A DNA stretch of 64,000 nucleotides from Clavibacter sp. VKM Ac-2872 (lineage in GTDB: Bacteria > Actinomycetota > Actinomycetes > Actinomycetales > Microbacteriaceae): the NCBI RefSeq assembly GCF_015351105.1, contig NZ_JADKRR010000002.1:124001-188000 (forward strand). Direction: 5' to 3'. Positions 26,767 to 35,317 of this stretch are shown here, one piece after another (the first letter of the stretch is position 1; the number at the start of each line of letters is the position of its first letter). Both the position numbers and the translations under genes were made by a program. Below the pieces are notes generated by a model. It was not told the origin of the DNA. It ran no database searches and saw only the letters and a program-made list of their open reading frames with translations.

Positions 26767-27783
26767 ATGAAGCACGACCCCCGCCCCATCCGCACCGCGA
26801 CCACCCTCCTCTTGGGACTCGCACTCACCGCCGGGATCCTCACCGCAGCATCCCCCGCCAACGCCGCGACCAGCGGCCCGGCCCCCACCGTCGCCGGCGC
26901 ATCATCCGCCGCTCCGACCGTCTCCGACGCCCGGCTCCGCTTCGGCGTCGCCACTCCCGGCGGTCCGACCGACAGCAGCGAGCTCGACAAGGTCGCGACG
27001 CAGGTCGGTGAGAGCCCGAGCATCGTGCTCTCCTACGCCGACTTCACGCAGGCGCCGCCCATCACCGCCCTCGACGACGTCCGCGCTCGCGGCGCCGAGA
27101 GCCTCCTCACCTGGGAGCCGTGGAAGGCGGGAGCCGGCGTCGACCAGCCCGGCTTCTCGAACGCGAGCATCGTCGCGGGCGACCACGACGCCTACCTCCG
27201 CGAGTGGGGTGCAGCCCTCGCGAAGTGGGGCGGCCCCGTCTCCCTCCGCTACGCGCACGAGATGAACGGCGACTGGTACCCGTGGGCCGACGGCGTCAAC
27301 GGCAACGCGGCGGGCTCCTACGTCGCCGCGTGGAAGCACGTGCACGACGTGGTCGTCGCCCAGGGCGCGACCAACGTCAAGTGGGTGTGGACCCCGAACG
27401 TGCCGTACACCGGATCCACCCTGCTCGCCGGCCTCTACCCGGGCGCCGCGTACGTCGACGTCGTCGGGCTCGACGGCTACAACTGGGGCACCGGCGTCGC
27501 CGGCCGCACCTGGGTGTCGCCGTCGCTCCTCTTCAGCTTCGGCCTCGAGCGGCTGCGCGCCGTCGCGGCGGGCAAGCCGATCATCATCGCGGAGACCGCG
27601 TCGTCCGAGGTGGGCGGATCCAAGGCCGGCTGGGACACGGACCTCGTCCGGTTCCTCCAGGACCAGCCCGACGTGGTGGCCTTCGTCTGGTTCGACATGG
27701 ACAAGGAGGCGGACTGGCGCATCGGCAGCTCCGCGTCCTCCGCCACCGCCATCCGCGACGCGCTCGCCGCCCGCCGCGTCTGA
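26767..27783 (+). CDS. Secreted GH26-type glycoside hydrolase (mannanase-like), copy 1
   Basis: A 338-aa protein with a signal peptide (about 1-33, ending NAA). The single (beta/alpha)8 domain has RYAHEMNGDWYPW with acid/base Glu165 and nucleophile Glu276 in IIIAETASSE, the GH26 pair. LTWEPW and VDVVGLDGYNW are typical of the mannanase-related branch. The likely substrate is beta-mannan or a similar beta-glycan outside the cell. It is about 60% identical by eye to the catalytic domain of the next gene, with no carbohydrate-binding module. The start is ATG 26767 with a weak GGAAA site. Confidence 0.82.
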   Translation: MKHDPRPIRTATTLLLGLALTAGILTAASPANAATSGPAPTVAGASSAAPTVSDARLRFGVATPGGPTDSSELDKVATQVGESPSIVLSYADFTQAPPITALDDVRARGAESLLTWEPWKAGAGVDQPGFSNASIVAGDHDAYLREWGAALAKWGGPVSLRYAHEMNGDWYPWADGVNGNAAGSYVAAWKHVHDVVVAQGATNVKWVWTPNVPYTGSTLLAGLYPGAAYVDVVGLDGYNWGTGVAGRTWVSPSLLFSFGLERLRAVAAGKPIIIAETASSEVGGSKAGWDTDLVRFLQDQPDVVAFVWFDMDKEADWRIGSSASSATAIRDALAARRV

Positions 27784-27820
27784 CAAGCGCCTGAGCCCGC
27801 CACCGGATTCCGTCCCTAGA

Positions 27821-27830
27821 CGGACATCCG
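27821..27830. promoter_or_regulatory. CGGACATCCG element before GH26 gene 2
   Basis: The same 10-bp sequence as at 26741-26750, located 64 bp before the ATG at 27895. Confidence 0.45.
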
Positions 27831-27894
27831 GTGGACGAGGGCGACCCAAGAACATACGCTCGCATACATCCATCGGGGGAAGGACCCTATCGCC

Positions 27895-29262
27895 ATGCCC
27901 ACTCGTCGCCGCTTGAAATGCGCTGTCGTCACCGCCGTCGCACCGGCGGTCGTGACGGCCACCGTGCTCGTCGCCCCGGCGGTCACGGCCCGCGCCGCCT
28001 CCGTGCAGGCCGTGCCCCCGGCACCCGCCGCGATCGTCCTCTCCATCGCCTCCGGCCCGGTCGGCACGCCCGTGACGGTCACCGGCACGGGGTTCCCCGC
28101 CGCGAAGGCCGCGGTCATCGCCGTCGGCTCGACCACGACGCGGATCACGACCACCGCGACGGGCCGCCTCACCACGGCGATCACGATCCCCCGCACCTCG
28201 CTCTCCACCATCCGGATCACCGCGACGTCCGGCACGCGCTCGGCCGGCGCCGCCTTCACCGTCACCGCGGCGAAGGCGACCGGATCCGCGCGCTCCTCGG
28301 CACCGGCACCGGCACCGGCGACCACGAGCGCGCCCGCGTCCTCGCCCGCTCCGGCCCCGGCGACCTCCACGGCCGCGCCCGCCGCATCCACCGCCCCCGC
28401 CATCAGCTCCGCCCGCCTGCGCCTCGGCCTCTCCACGCCCGGCGGACCGACGGCGAACGGCGAGCTCGACGCCGCGGCGACGACCCTCGGCGAGAGCCCC
28501 TCCATCGTGATGAGCCACGTCGACTTCACGCACCCGGCGCCCATCGCGGGCCTGCAGAGCGTGGCCGCGCGCGGCGCCGACAGCCTCCTCACCTGGGAGC
28601 CGTGGCAGGGGGGCGCGGGCACGAGCCAGCCCGGCTACTCGAACGCGCGCATCATCGCCGGGGACCAGGACGCCTACATCCGCTCGTGGGGCGCCGACCT
28701 CGCGAAGTACGGCAAGACCGTCTACCTCCGCTACGGCCACGAGATGAACGGCAACTGGTACCCGTGGTCGGACGGCGTCAACGGCAACGCGCCCGGCTCC
28801 TACGTCCAGGCGTGGAAGCACGTGCACGACCTCGTGGTCGCGCAGGGCGCCACGAACGTGAAGTGGGTGTGGAGCCCGAACGTGCCGTATCCGGGATCCA
28901 CCGACCTCGCCTCCCTCTACCCCGGCAGCGACCAGGTCGACGTCGTCTCGCTCGACGGCTACAACTGGGGCGCCACCGCCGGCCAGCGCTGGACCGCGCC
29001 CGCCGACCTCTTCGGCCCCGGCATCGCGCAGCTCCGCGCGGTCGCGCCCGGGAAGCCGCTCATCGTCGGCGAGGTCGCGTCGAGCGAGACCGGCGGATCC
29101 AAGGCCGACTGGGACCGCGCCCTCGTCGCGTACCTGCAGGCGCAGCCCGACGTGCTCGGCTTCGTGTGGTTCGACTTCAGGAAGGAGGAGGACTGGCGGA
29201 TCGACAGCTCGGCCTCCTCCGCCGCCGCCCTCCGCGACGCGCTCGCGCTCCGGCGCGGCTGA
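27895..29262 (+). CDS. Secreted GH26-type glycoside hydrolase with IPT/TIG-like domain, copy 2
   Basis: A 455-aa protein. A signal peptide (about 1-35) is followed by an Ig-like beta domain (46-124, with the IPT/TIG pattern SGPVGTPVTVTGTGF), an Ala/Pro/Ser/Thr linker (125-170) and a GH26 domain. The catalytic residues are Glu283 in GHEMNGNWYPW and Glu393 in VGEVASSE. It is paralogous to the preceding gene, from tandem duplication with gain or loss of the N-terminal module. Likely secreted and acting on plant or fungal beta-glycans. Confidence 0.82.
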   Translation: MPTRRRLKCAVVTAVAPAVVTATVLVAPAVTARAASVQAVPPAPAAIVLSIASGPVGTPVTVTGTGFPAAKAAVIAVGSTTTRITTTATGRLTTAITIPRTSLSTIRITATSGTRSAGAAFTVTAAKATGSARSSAPAPAPATTSAPASSPAPAPATSTAAPAASTAPAISSARLRLGLSTPGGPTANGELDAAATTLGESPSIVMSHVDFTHPAPIAGLQSVAARGADSLLTWEPWQGGAGTSQPGYSNARIIAGDQDAYIRSWGADLAKYGKTVYLRYGHEMNGNWYPWSDGVNGNAPGSYVQAWKHVHDLVVAQGATNVKWVWSPNVPYPGSTDLASLYPGSDQVDVVSLDGYNWGATAGQRWTAPADLFGPGIAQLRAVAPGKPLIVGEVASSETGGSKADWDRALVAYLQAQPDVLGFVWFDFRKEEDWRIDSSASSAAALRDALALRRG

Positions 29263-29385
29263 TCCCACGCATCCGGGTCGCGCACAGTCGGCGCCCAGCT
29301 CGCGCAGGGGCGCCACGAGGAGAGCACGGCTTACGCTCGGATCCGCGCCTGCCGACCCGACGACGGCGCACATCATGAGGAGGCG

Positions 29386-30699
29386 GTGGTGACCCGAGCC
29401 CACCGGCGGCGCGAGACCGCGCTCGCCCTCGCCGCCGTGCTCGTCGGCCTCGTGATCCTGCCGGCCCCGCCCGGATCCGGCGTCGAGGGGGGCTTCGCGC
29501 AGCTCGACCGCTACGCCGCCCTCACCCAGACGCAGGCCCAGCGCATGATCCAGGCGCACCCGGCCCTCGAGCTGCAGGTGATGGACGCGTCGCCCGAGCG
29601 CGTCGTCTCGTGGTGGGCCGCGAAGGACAGGAAGCACCAGCGCGCGCTGATCCGCCGCTCGCCCGAGCTCGTCGGCAACCTCGACGGGGTCGACTACGCA
29701 TCCCGCGACGCCGCCAACCGACGGCAGCTGCGCATCGAGCTGCGCACGGAGCGGGAGGCGGTCGCCGCCCACCCCGGCGACGCCGACGCGCGCGACCGCC
29801 TCACCGCCCTCACCGCGATCCGCGACGCGCTCGAGCCGGAGGCCCGCCCGGGCGGGGGCGCGGAACCGAAGCGCTGGCTCGTGACGCTGAGCCACGGGGA
29901 TCCGCCGCTCGCGGCCATCGCGGTCGGCGACCTCGACACCGCGCGCCAGGTCACCTTCACGGTGCCCGGGATGGGCACCTACACCGACGACATGCAGCTC
30001 TGGACCGAGACCGCGCAGAACGTGTTCGACGCGCAGGCGTCGGTCGGCGCGCCGGCCGCGCACGCCGTGGTCGCGTGGATCGGCTACCGCACGCCGCCGC
30101 CCGGCGTGGACGCGACGCTCGGCGATTACGCGGAGCGCGGCGCCCCGATGCTCGCGAGCGAGATCGCCGGCCTGCAGGCGGCACGGCACGGTGGCGACCT
30201 CGCGAGCGTGAACGTCATCGCGCACTCCTACGGATCCACCATGGCCGCCGACGCGCTCGCCGCCCGCGACCTCGGCGTCGACTCGTTCGTCATGCTCGGC
30301 TCGGCCGGCGTGGAGGACGGCATCGACGACGCGCGCGACCTGCACGCCCGGCACGTCTACGCGGGCGAGGCGGCGGACGACGACGAGGCGGTGTGGGGCC
30401 GGCTCTCCCGGCAGGATCCGCGCGCCCCCGGCTTCGGCGCCACCGTCATCTCCGTCGACGGGGATCCCGCGCGCGGCCTCCTCCCCGTCACGACGCACGC
30501 GCCCGTCCTGCATTCGCGGTGGAACGACGACCCGGACTCGCGCGCCTGGACGACCATCCGGGATCCGGCGGAGCGCGCCGCCGAGTTCGCCGCGCACGAG
30601 AAGACGTACGGCTACCTCGACGCGGGAACGGAGTCGCTGCGGAACGCGGCGATCGCGACGACGCCGCACGCGACGGCGCGACTCGACCCGGCGGGCTGA
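29386..30699 (+). CDS. Secreted/anchored DUF1023 alpha/beta hydrolase
   Basis: A 437-aa protein with an N-terminal hydrophobic segment (about residues 10-28) and an alpha/beta hydrolase domain of the DUF1023 type. VNVIAHSYGSTMAADAL holds the nucleophile Ser, and a late VTTHAPVL may supply His. DUF1023 members occur in actinobacteria as presumed esterases/lipases of unknown substrate. The start is one of two consecutive GTG codons at 29386/29389 after GAGGAGGC. Confidence 0.75.
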   Translation: MVTRAHRRRETALALAAVLVGLVILPAPPGSGVEGGFAQLDRYAALTQTQAQRMIQAHPALELQVMDASPERVVSWWAAKDRKHQRALIRRSPELVGNLDGVDYASRDAANRRQLRIELRTEREAVAAHPGDADARDRLTALTAIRDALEPEARPGGGAEPKRWLVTLSHGDPPLAAIAVGDLDTARQVTFTVPGMGTYTDDMQLWTETAQNVFDAQASVGAPAAHAVVAWIGYRTPPPGVDATLGDYAERGAPMLASEIAGLQAARHGGDLASVNVIAHSYGSTMAADALAARDLGVDSFVMLGSAGVEDGIDDARDLHARHVYAGEAADDDEAVWGRLSRQDPRAPGFGATVISVDGDPARGLLPVTTHAPVLHSRWNDDPDSRAWTTIRDPAERAAEFAAHEKTYGYLDAGTESLRNAAIATTPHATARLDPAG

Positions 30700-30707
30700 T
30701 CCGCTCC

Positions 30708-30727
30708 GCCCGCGACGGTGCGCGGGC
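30708..30727. terminator. Short hairpin between convergent genes
   Basis: GCCCGCG and CGCGGGC form a 7-bp stem with a 6-nt loop in the 28-bp gap between the convergent DUF1023 and GT9 genes. A possible bidirectional terminator, modest in strength. Confidence 0.4.
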
Positions 30728-31864
30728 CTAGGCCGGCACGCGCTCCGCCCGCGACGCCCGCCGCAGCTGCTCCACGTCCGCGTGCACGTCGTCGACGCGC
30801 ACCTCGGCGACGTGCGACGGGTCGTGCGCGCAGCGCTCGGCGGTCCAGCCGACCTGGGTCACGTCGACGCCGCAGACCGGGCAGCGCGTGGTCCAGCCGA
30901 TGTGGATCCGGTGCCGCGTGCGCCCGAACGCCGCCGCGTTCACGACGTTGCCGAACCAGAACACGCCGACCGTGCGCGCGCCGACCGCCTGCGCGAGGTG
31001 GCGCGGGCCGCTGTCGTTGCCGAGCACCACGTCGGCGTGCGCGAAGATGCCCGCCAGCTCGCCGAGGGTGAGGGAGTCGGCGAGCGAGGCGATCCGCCCG
31101 GCTTGCTCCGCGGGCAGCCCCTCCCGGCCGAGCACGACGATGCGGTCGGCGTCCGCGGCGTCCGTCGCGTCGCCCACGACGACCACCTCCGCGTCGTCGG
31201 CGGCGGCCCGGCGCGCGACCTCCGCGAACGACTCCACCGGCCAGCGGCGGCGCGGATCGGTGGCGCCCGGGTGGATCACGAGGAGCCCGCCCGGCGCGCC
31301 CGTCACGCGCTCGGCCGCCGCGGCCCGCTCGGCGTCCGTCACCTCGACGACCGGCTCCAGGTCGGCGACGGGCGCGCCCGCGAGCCCCGCGACCTCGAGC
31401 CCGCGCAGCACCTCGTGCTGGTAGTAGACGTACGGGATCACGCGCTCGAGCCGCTCGGCGTCGTCGGTCGCGGTGCCCACGGTGTGGCGCGCGCCCAGCC
31501 GCAGCAGGAACGGGTTGGAGTTGCGGCCGCCGCCGTGCACCTGCACCGCCAGGTCGAAGCGGCGCGCGCGCATGCGGGCCGCGAACGCCTCGATCTCCTC
31601 CGGGTCGGGATCCGTCCCCGGCACGTCCCGCACCCCGTGCGCGACCGGCAGCACCTCGACCTCGTCGGGCCCGCCGGTACGCCCGGCGAGGAGCGCGTGA
31701 TGCAGCGGCGTGCCGAGCAGCGTGATCCGCGCGCCCGGGTACGCGGCCCGCAGCGCCGCCATCGCGGGCAGCGCGAAGATCAGGTCGCCGAGCCCGCCGC
31801 CGCGCAGCACGGCGATGGAGCGGACGTCGGGGAATCTCTCGTGGAGCGGGGCGACGACGGGCAC
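30728..31864 (-). CDS. Glycosyltransferase family 9 with C-terminal Cys cluster
   Basis: A 378-aa GT9 protein. VLRGGGLGDLIFALPAMAA is the N-terminal loop, VIHPGATDPRRRWP the central motif, and LGNDSGPRHLAQAVGARTV the donor signature. The C-terminal region adds CPVCGVDVTQVGWTAERCAHDPSH, a CxxC...CxH pattern that may bind zinc and is not part of classical WaaC/WaaF. I chose the GTG at 31864, preceded by GGAGG at 4 nt. An ATG at 31927 is the longer alternative. Divergent from the pectate-lyase-like gene. Confidence 0.8.
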   Translation of the reverse strand: MPVVAPLHERFPDVRSIAVLRGGGLGDLIFALPAMAALRAAYPGARITLLGTPLHHALLAGRTGGPDEVEVLPVAHGVRDVPGTDPDPEEIEAFAARMRARRFDLAVQVHGGGRNSNPFLLRLGARHTVGTATDDAERLERVIPYVYYQHEVLRGLEVAGLAGAPVADLEPVVEVTDAERAAAAERVTGAPGGLLVIHPGATDPRRRWPVESFAEVARRAAADDAEVVVVGDATDAADADRIVVLGREGLPAEQAGRIASLADSLTLGELAGIFAHADVVLGNDSGPRHLAQAVGARTVGVFWFGNVVNAAAFGRTRHRIHIGWTTRCPVCGVDVTQVGWTAERCAHDPSHVAEVRVDDVHADVEQLRRASRAERVPA

Positions 31865-31990
31865 GGGGCCTCCAGTTCGGTCGGGCGGGTACTCATCCGG
31901 TTCCCCCCAGCGGCCCGCTCGAAACACGGGCGCCGCGAGGCCTGTGAGGACCCGGCCTGCCGGCGAGCGATCCGGCGATACCGTGACCCG

Positions 31991-32006
31991 TCAGACGATC
32001 GTCTGA
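31991..32006. promoter_or_regulatory. Perfect 16-bp palindrome upstream of the pectate-lyase-like gene
   Basis: TCAGACGATCGTCTGA is its own reverse complement. It lies 88 bp before the ATG at 32094 and in the divergent region with the GT9 gene. The size and symmetry fit an operator for a dimeric HTH regulator (TetR/GntR-like). The regulator is not identified. Confidence 0.55.
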
Positions 32007-32093
32007 TCGGCGAGGTCGGCCCGTCCGACGGACGCCCGGCTCCCGATCCCGCGCCGGCCTCCTCGGATGCCGGCGCCCTGCCGAGAGGTGCCC

Positions 32094-33182
32094 ATGCGCA
32101 TCCGCCCCCTTCCCGCCGCACTCGTCGGCACGCTCCTGCTCGCCGCGCTGACGGGCACCGGCCCGGCCGCCCCCGCGACCGCCGCCGCGCCCGCGACGAC
32201 CACCGCCCGCGCCGCCGTCACGTCGGGCTCCGCGGCGACCGGCGCCGGTCCGACCACCCGCGTCGCGAGCGTCGACGCCCTGCGCGACGCCATCGCCCAG
32301 CACGCGCACCACATCGTGATCACCACCTCGCTCTACGGCGGCACCTCGCCCGTCTACGTCGACGTGCTCGACGCGGCATCGAGCGGCACCGTCATCGAGG
32401 GCGCCACCCCGACGGTGGAGCTCGTGAACATCCAGCTGCGGATCTTCGACCTCACCTACGCGGGCGCCCTCCACGACGTGACGGTGCGCGACCTCACCAT
32501 GCACGGCCGCATCCAGGACCTCGTCGCGCTCACGGGTGCCGCGACGAGGCCCTACGGCGTCGGGGTCAACTACGAGGCCGTCAGCGTGCGCGGCGCCGCG
32601 CACGTGACGATCGACCACATCGTCGCCTACGACACCACCGACGACCTCATGTCCGTCACCCGCGGCGCCGACGACGTCACCATCTCCAACAGCACGTTCT
32701 CGTACTCGCGCGCATACGCGGACATCGACCCGAGCATCGAGTGGGACTGGGGCTTCGGACTGCAGCCGCTCGCGTCCGAGCGCCTCGGGATCCTCGTGGG
32801 CACCAACGCGCAGGACAGCTACGCCGTCACCGGCCACCTCCACGTGAACCTGGTGGACGACCACATCGGCCCGCTCGTCCGGGGCCGGCCGCTGCTCCGC
32901 GGCGACGTGGACGTCAAGCGCGTCACCTTCGACAACACGCAGGCCGGATCCGAGCAGTACGCCGCCATCGAGGTCGGCAGCGGCGGCCGGGTCATCGTCG
33001 AGGGCTGCCGGTTCGACCACTCGAACAACCCCATCGCGATCCACCTCGACTCGGCCGGGGACACCTACGCGCTCTTCGAGGGCGGCAACACGTTCATCGC
33101 CACGACCGGGACCATCGCGCCGGGGAAGCCCCTGCCGCCGTCGGCCGCCCGCACGACGCCCCGCGTCCTGACGCGGACCTGA
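32094..33182 (+). CDS. Secreted pectate-lyase-like (PL1-type) beta-helix protein
   Basis: A 362-aa protein with a Sec signal (about 1-32, ending ATAAA). The right-handed beta-helix core carries PL1-type landmarks: TIDHIVAYDTTDDLMSVTRG in the position of the DH...DGLLDI calcium site, VTISNSTF after it, and VRGRPLLRGDVDV resembling the RxPxxR active-site strand. Several usual residues differ, so activity on pectin is probable but not certain. This is a plausible virulence/plant-wall enzyme. The ATG at 32094 is chosen over the in-frame ATG at 32067. Confidence 0.7.
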   Translation: MRIRPLPAALVGTLLLAALTGTGPAAPATAAAPATTTARAAVTSGSAATGAGPTTRVASVDALRDAIAQHAHHIVITTSLYGGTSPVYVDVLDAASSGTVIEGATPTVELVNIQLRIFDLTYAGALHDVTVRDLTMHGRIQDLVALTGAATRPYGVGVNYEAVSVRGAAHVTIDHIVAYDTTDDLMSVTRGADDVTISNSTFSYSRAYADIDPSIEWDWGFGLQPLASERLGILVGTNAQDSYAVTGHLHVNLVDDHIGPLVRGRPLLRGDVDVKRVTFDNTQAGSEQYAAIEVGSGGRVIVEGCRFDHSNNPIAIHLDSAGDTYALFEGGNTFIATTGTIAPGKPLPPSAARTTPRVLTRT

Positions 33183-33192
33183 CCCGGAGGCG

Positions 33193-34263
33193 TCAGCCGC
33201 GGGCCGGCCGCGCGCCGGCCCGCGGCGCCGCCGCGCTCTCGCGCACCACGAGCCGCGTCGGCACGATGCGGTCACCCGAGGGCTCGCGCCCGTCGAGCAT
33301 CTCGAGCAGCACCTGCATGGAGCGGCGGCCGATCTCGGTGAAGTCCTGGTGCACGGTCGTCAGCGGCGGCCAGAAGGAGCTCGACTCCTCGGTGTCGTCG
33401 AAGCCCACCACGCTGATGTCGCGCGGCACGTCGCGGCCGAGCTCGTGCAGCGCGTGCATGATCCCGAGCGCCATCTGGTCGTTCGCGGCGACGATGCCCG
33501 TGATGTCGGCGCGCTGCCCGAGCTCCGTGCCGATGCGGTAGCCCGACGCCGTGGTCCAGTCGCCCTGCGCCGGATCCTCGGGGGCGAGCCCCGCGTCGAG
33601 CATGGTCGCGCGCCACTCGGCCGCCCGCCTCGCCGCGGAGTAGGAGGTGGACGGCCCGGCGACGTGCACGATCGCGGTGTGCCCGAGATCCAGCAGGTGC
33701 TGGGTCACGAGCCGCGTGCCCTGCTCCTGGTCGGTGTCGACGACGACGAACGGGTCGCCCGCGTCGGAGTCGATGATCACGACGGGCAGCCCCACGGGGA
33801 TGATCACGTCGGCCCGGTCGAGCATGTGCGCCTCGATGATGATCACGACCCCGTCGACCGCCTCCTCCTGCAGCCGGCTGAACGCCCCGGCCACCTCGCC
33901 CTCGGTCGGATGCGGCACCGGCATGAGCGTGATCGTGTACCCGGCGCCGGACGCGGCCGTGACGATCGCGTCGAGCGTGCGCATGTTCCCGAGCGTGGAG
34001 AGCGTGAACATGATGATGCCGATGCTGCGGAAGCGGCCGGTCTTCAGGGCCCGCGCGGCGCTGTTCGGCCGGTAGCCGAGCTCGGCCATCGCGTCCATCA
34101 CCCGCTGCCGGGTCGAGGCCTCCACGTTCTGCGCGCCGTTGGACACCCGCGACACCGTCTGGGCGGACACGCCGGCGTGCGCGGCGACGTCGGCCATCGA
34201 CACGGTGCGGCCGCCCGGCGCGCGCCGGCCGCCCGACTTGACGGCCGACGGTGGAGATGTCAT
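33193..34263 (-). CDS. LacI-family transcriptional repressor
   Basis: A 356-aa regulator. The N-terminal HTH is SMADVAAHAGVSAQTVSRVSNG, with a hinge helix NSAARALKTGR. The C-terminal periplasmic-binding-protein-like sugar domain ends ISVVGFDDTEESSSFWPPLTTV. It is divergent from the sugar ABC importer and GH35 genes, so a galactoside or related glycan inducer is likely. A 14-bp palindrome just upstream is its probable operator. I chose the ATG at 34263. The in-frame ATG at 34275 is also possible. Confidence 0.9.
   Translation of the reverse strand: MTSPPSAVKSGGRRAPGGRTVSMADVAAHAGVSAQTVSRVSNGAQNVEASTRQRVMDAMAELGYRPNSAARALKTGRFRSIGIIMFTLSTLGNMRTLDAIVTAASGAGYTITLMPVPHPTEGEVAGAFSRLQEEAVDGVVIIIEAHMLDRADVIIPVGLPVVIIDSDAGDPFVVVDTDQEQGTRLVTQHLLDLGHTAIVHVAGPSTSYSAARRAAEWRATMLDAGLAPEDPAQGDWTTASGYRIGTELGQRADITGIVAANDQMALGIMHALHELGRDVPRDISVVGFDDTEESSSFWPPLTTVHQDFTEIGRRSMQVLLEMLDGREPSGDRIVPTRLVVRESAAAPRAGARPARG
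33197..33225. terminator. Strong hairpin at the lacI 3' end
   Basis: An 11-bp perfect stem (33197-33207 with 33215-33225, 7-nt loop) overlaps the last codons of lacI. It is 15 bp after the convergent pectate-lyase-like stop, so it probably terminates that transcript. Confidence 0.45.
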
Positions 34264-34281
34264 GGTTGCGAGCATCACAGA

Positions 34282-34295
34282 TGTTTGCGCAAACA
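34282..34295. promoter_or_regulatory. LacI-type operator TGTTTGCGCAAACA
   Basis: A perfect 14-bp palindrome with the central CG typical of LacI-family sites. It lies 18 bp upstream of the lacI start and 78 bp upstream of the first permease gene, so one site could control both directions. Confidence 0.75.
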
Positions 34296-34373
34296 CCCAA
34301 TCCTCACGAGGTGGGTGACAGCCCACCCCCCATGGGCTAGGAGCGCCGCGATCCCCCGACGAAGTGGAAGCAC

Positions 34374-35315
34374 ATGACGACGATGTCGACCTCGGCCGCC
34401 CGGCCGACGGCGCCCGACGCGGCCCGCCCCAGCGGTCCCCCGATGCGACGCGATCGGCGACGCTGGACCGGGCTGGGCTTCGTCGCCCCGTTCCTCGTGG
34501 TCTTCCTCGTCGTCCTCATCGCACCGGTCGGCTACTCCATCTACCTCAGCCCGTTCCAGGAGCGGATGATCGGCGGCAACTCGTTCGTCGGCATCGCCAA
34601 CTACACGCAGGCGCTCGACGACCCGAACTTCTGGGACGCGCTCGGCCGTGTCGCGCTGTTCCTCGTGGTGCAGGTGCCGATCATGCTGTTCATCGCCCTG
34701 TTCGCGGCGCTGGCCCTCGACTCGGCGCGGCTGCACTTCACCGCGTTCTTCCGCATCTCGATCTTCCTGCCCTACGCCGTCCCCGCGGTCGTCGCGGCGC
34801 TCATGTGGGGCTTCATCTACGGCAACCGCTTCGGCCTCGTCGGGAACATCGAGCAGGCCACCGGCTGGGACCTGCCCGACCTGCTCTCGCAGAGCTGGAT
34901 CCTCGCGTCGATCGGCAACATCGTCACGTGGGAGTTCGTCGGCTACAACATGCTGCTGTTCTACGCGGCCCTCCGCGTCATCTCGCCCGACCTCTACGAG
35001 GCCGCCGAGCTCGACGGCGCAGGTCCCTTCCGCATCATCACGGGCATCAAGCTCCCCGCCATCCGCGGCGCGCTCGTCATCGGCGTGATCTTCTCCATCA
35101 TCGGCAGCTTCCAGCTCTTCAACGAGCCGAACATCCTGCAGACGCTGGCGCCGAACGCGATCAGCTCGTACTTCACCCCGAACATGTACGCGTACAACCT
35201 GTCCTTCGCGGGACAGCAGTTCAACTACTCCGCCGCCATCGCGATCATCATGGGCGTCCTGACGATGGTGGTCGCCTACGTGGTGCAGCTCGTCGGCACC
35301 CGGAAGGACAGCTGA
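34374..35315 (+). CDS. Sugar ABC transporter permease, MalF/LacF type
   Basis: A 313-aa permease with six predicted helices. The inner-membrane EAA loop is EAAELDGAGPFRIITGIKLP, for docking the ATPase. Part of a CUT1-type importer with the next two genes. No ATP-binding subunit is encoded nearby, so a shared MsiK-like ATPase elsewhere is expected, as in many actinobacteria. Confidence 0.9.
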   Translation: MTTMSTSAARPTAPDAARPSGPPMRRDRRRWTGLGFVAPFLVVFLVVLIAPVGYSIYLSPFQERMIGGNSFVGIANYTQALDDPNFWDALGRVALFLVVQVPIMLFIALFAALALDSARLHFTAFFRISIFLPYAVPAVVAALMWGFIYGNRFGLVGNIEQATGWDLPDLLSQSWILASIGNIVTWEFVGYNMLLFYAALRVISPDLYEAAELDGAGPFRIITGIKLPAIRGALVIGVIFSIIGSFQLFNEPNILQTLAPNAISSYFTPNMYAYNLSFAGQQFNYSAAIAIIMGVLTMVVAYVVQLVGTRKDS

Positions 35316-35317
35316 CC

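Noticed and set aside
26902-30669. 1,255-codon minus-strand frame over both GH26 genes and the DUF1023 gene
   Set aside because: It is antisense to three well-supported genes, composition is repetitive Arg/Gly/Ala/Asp, and no family motifs are present.
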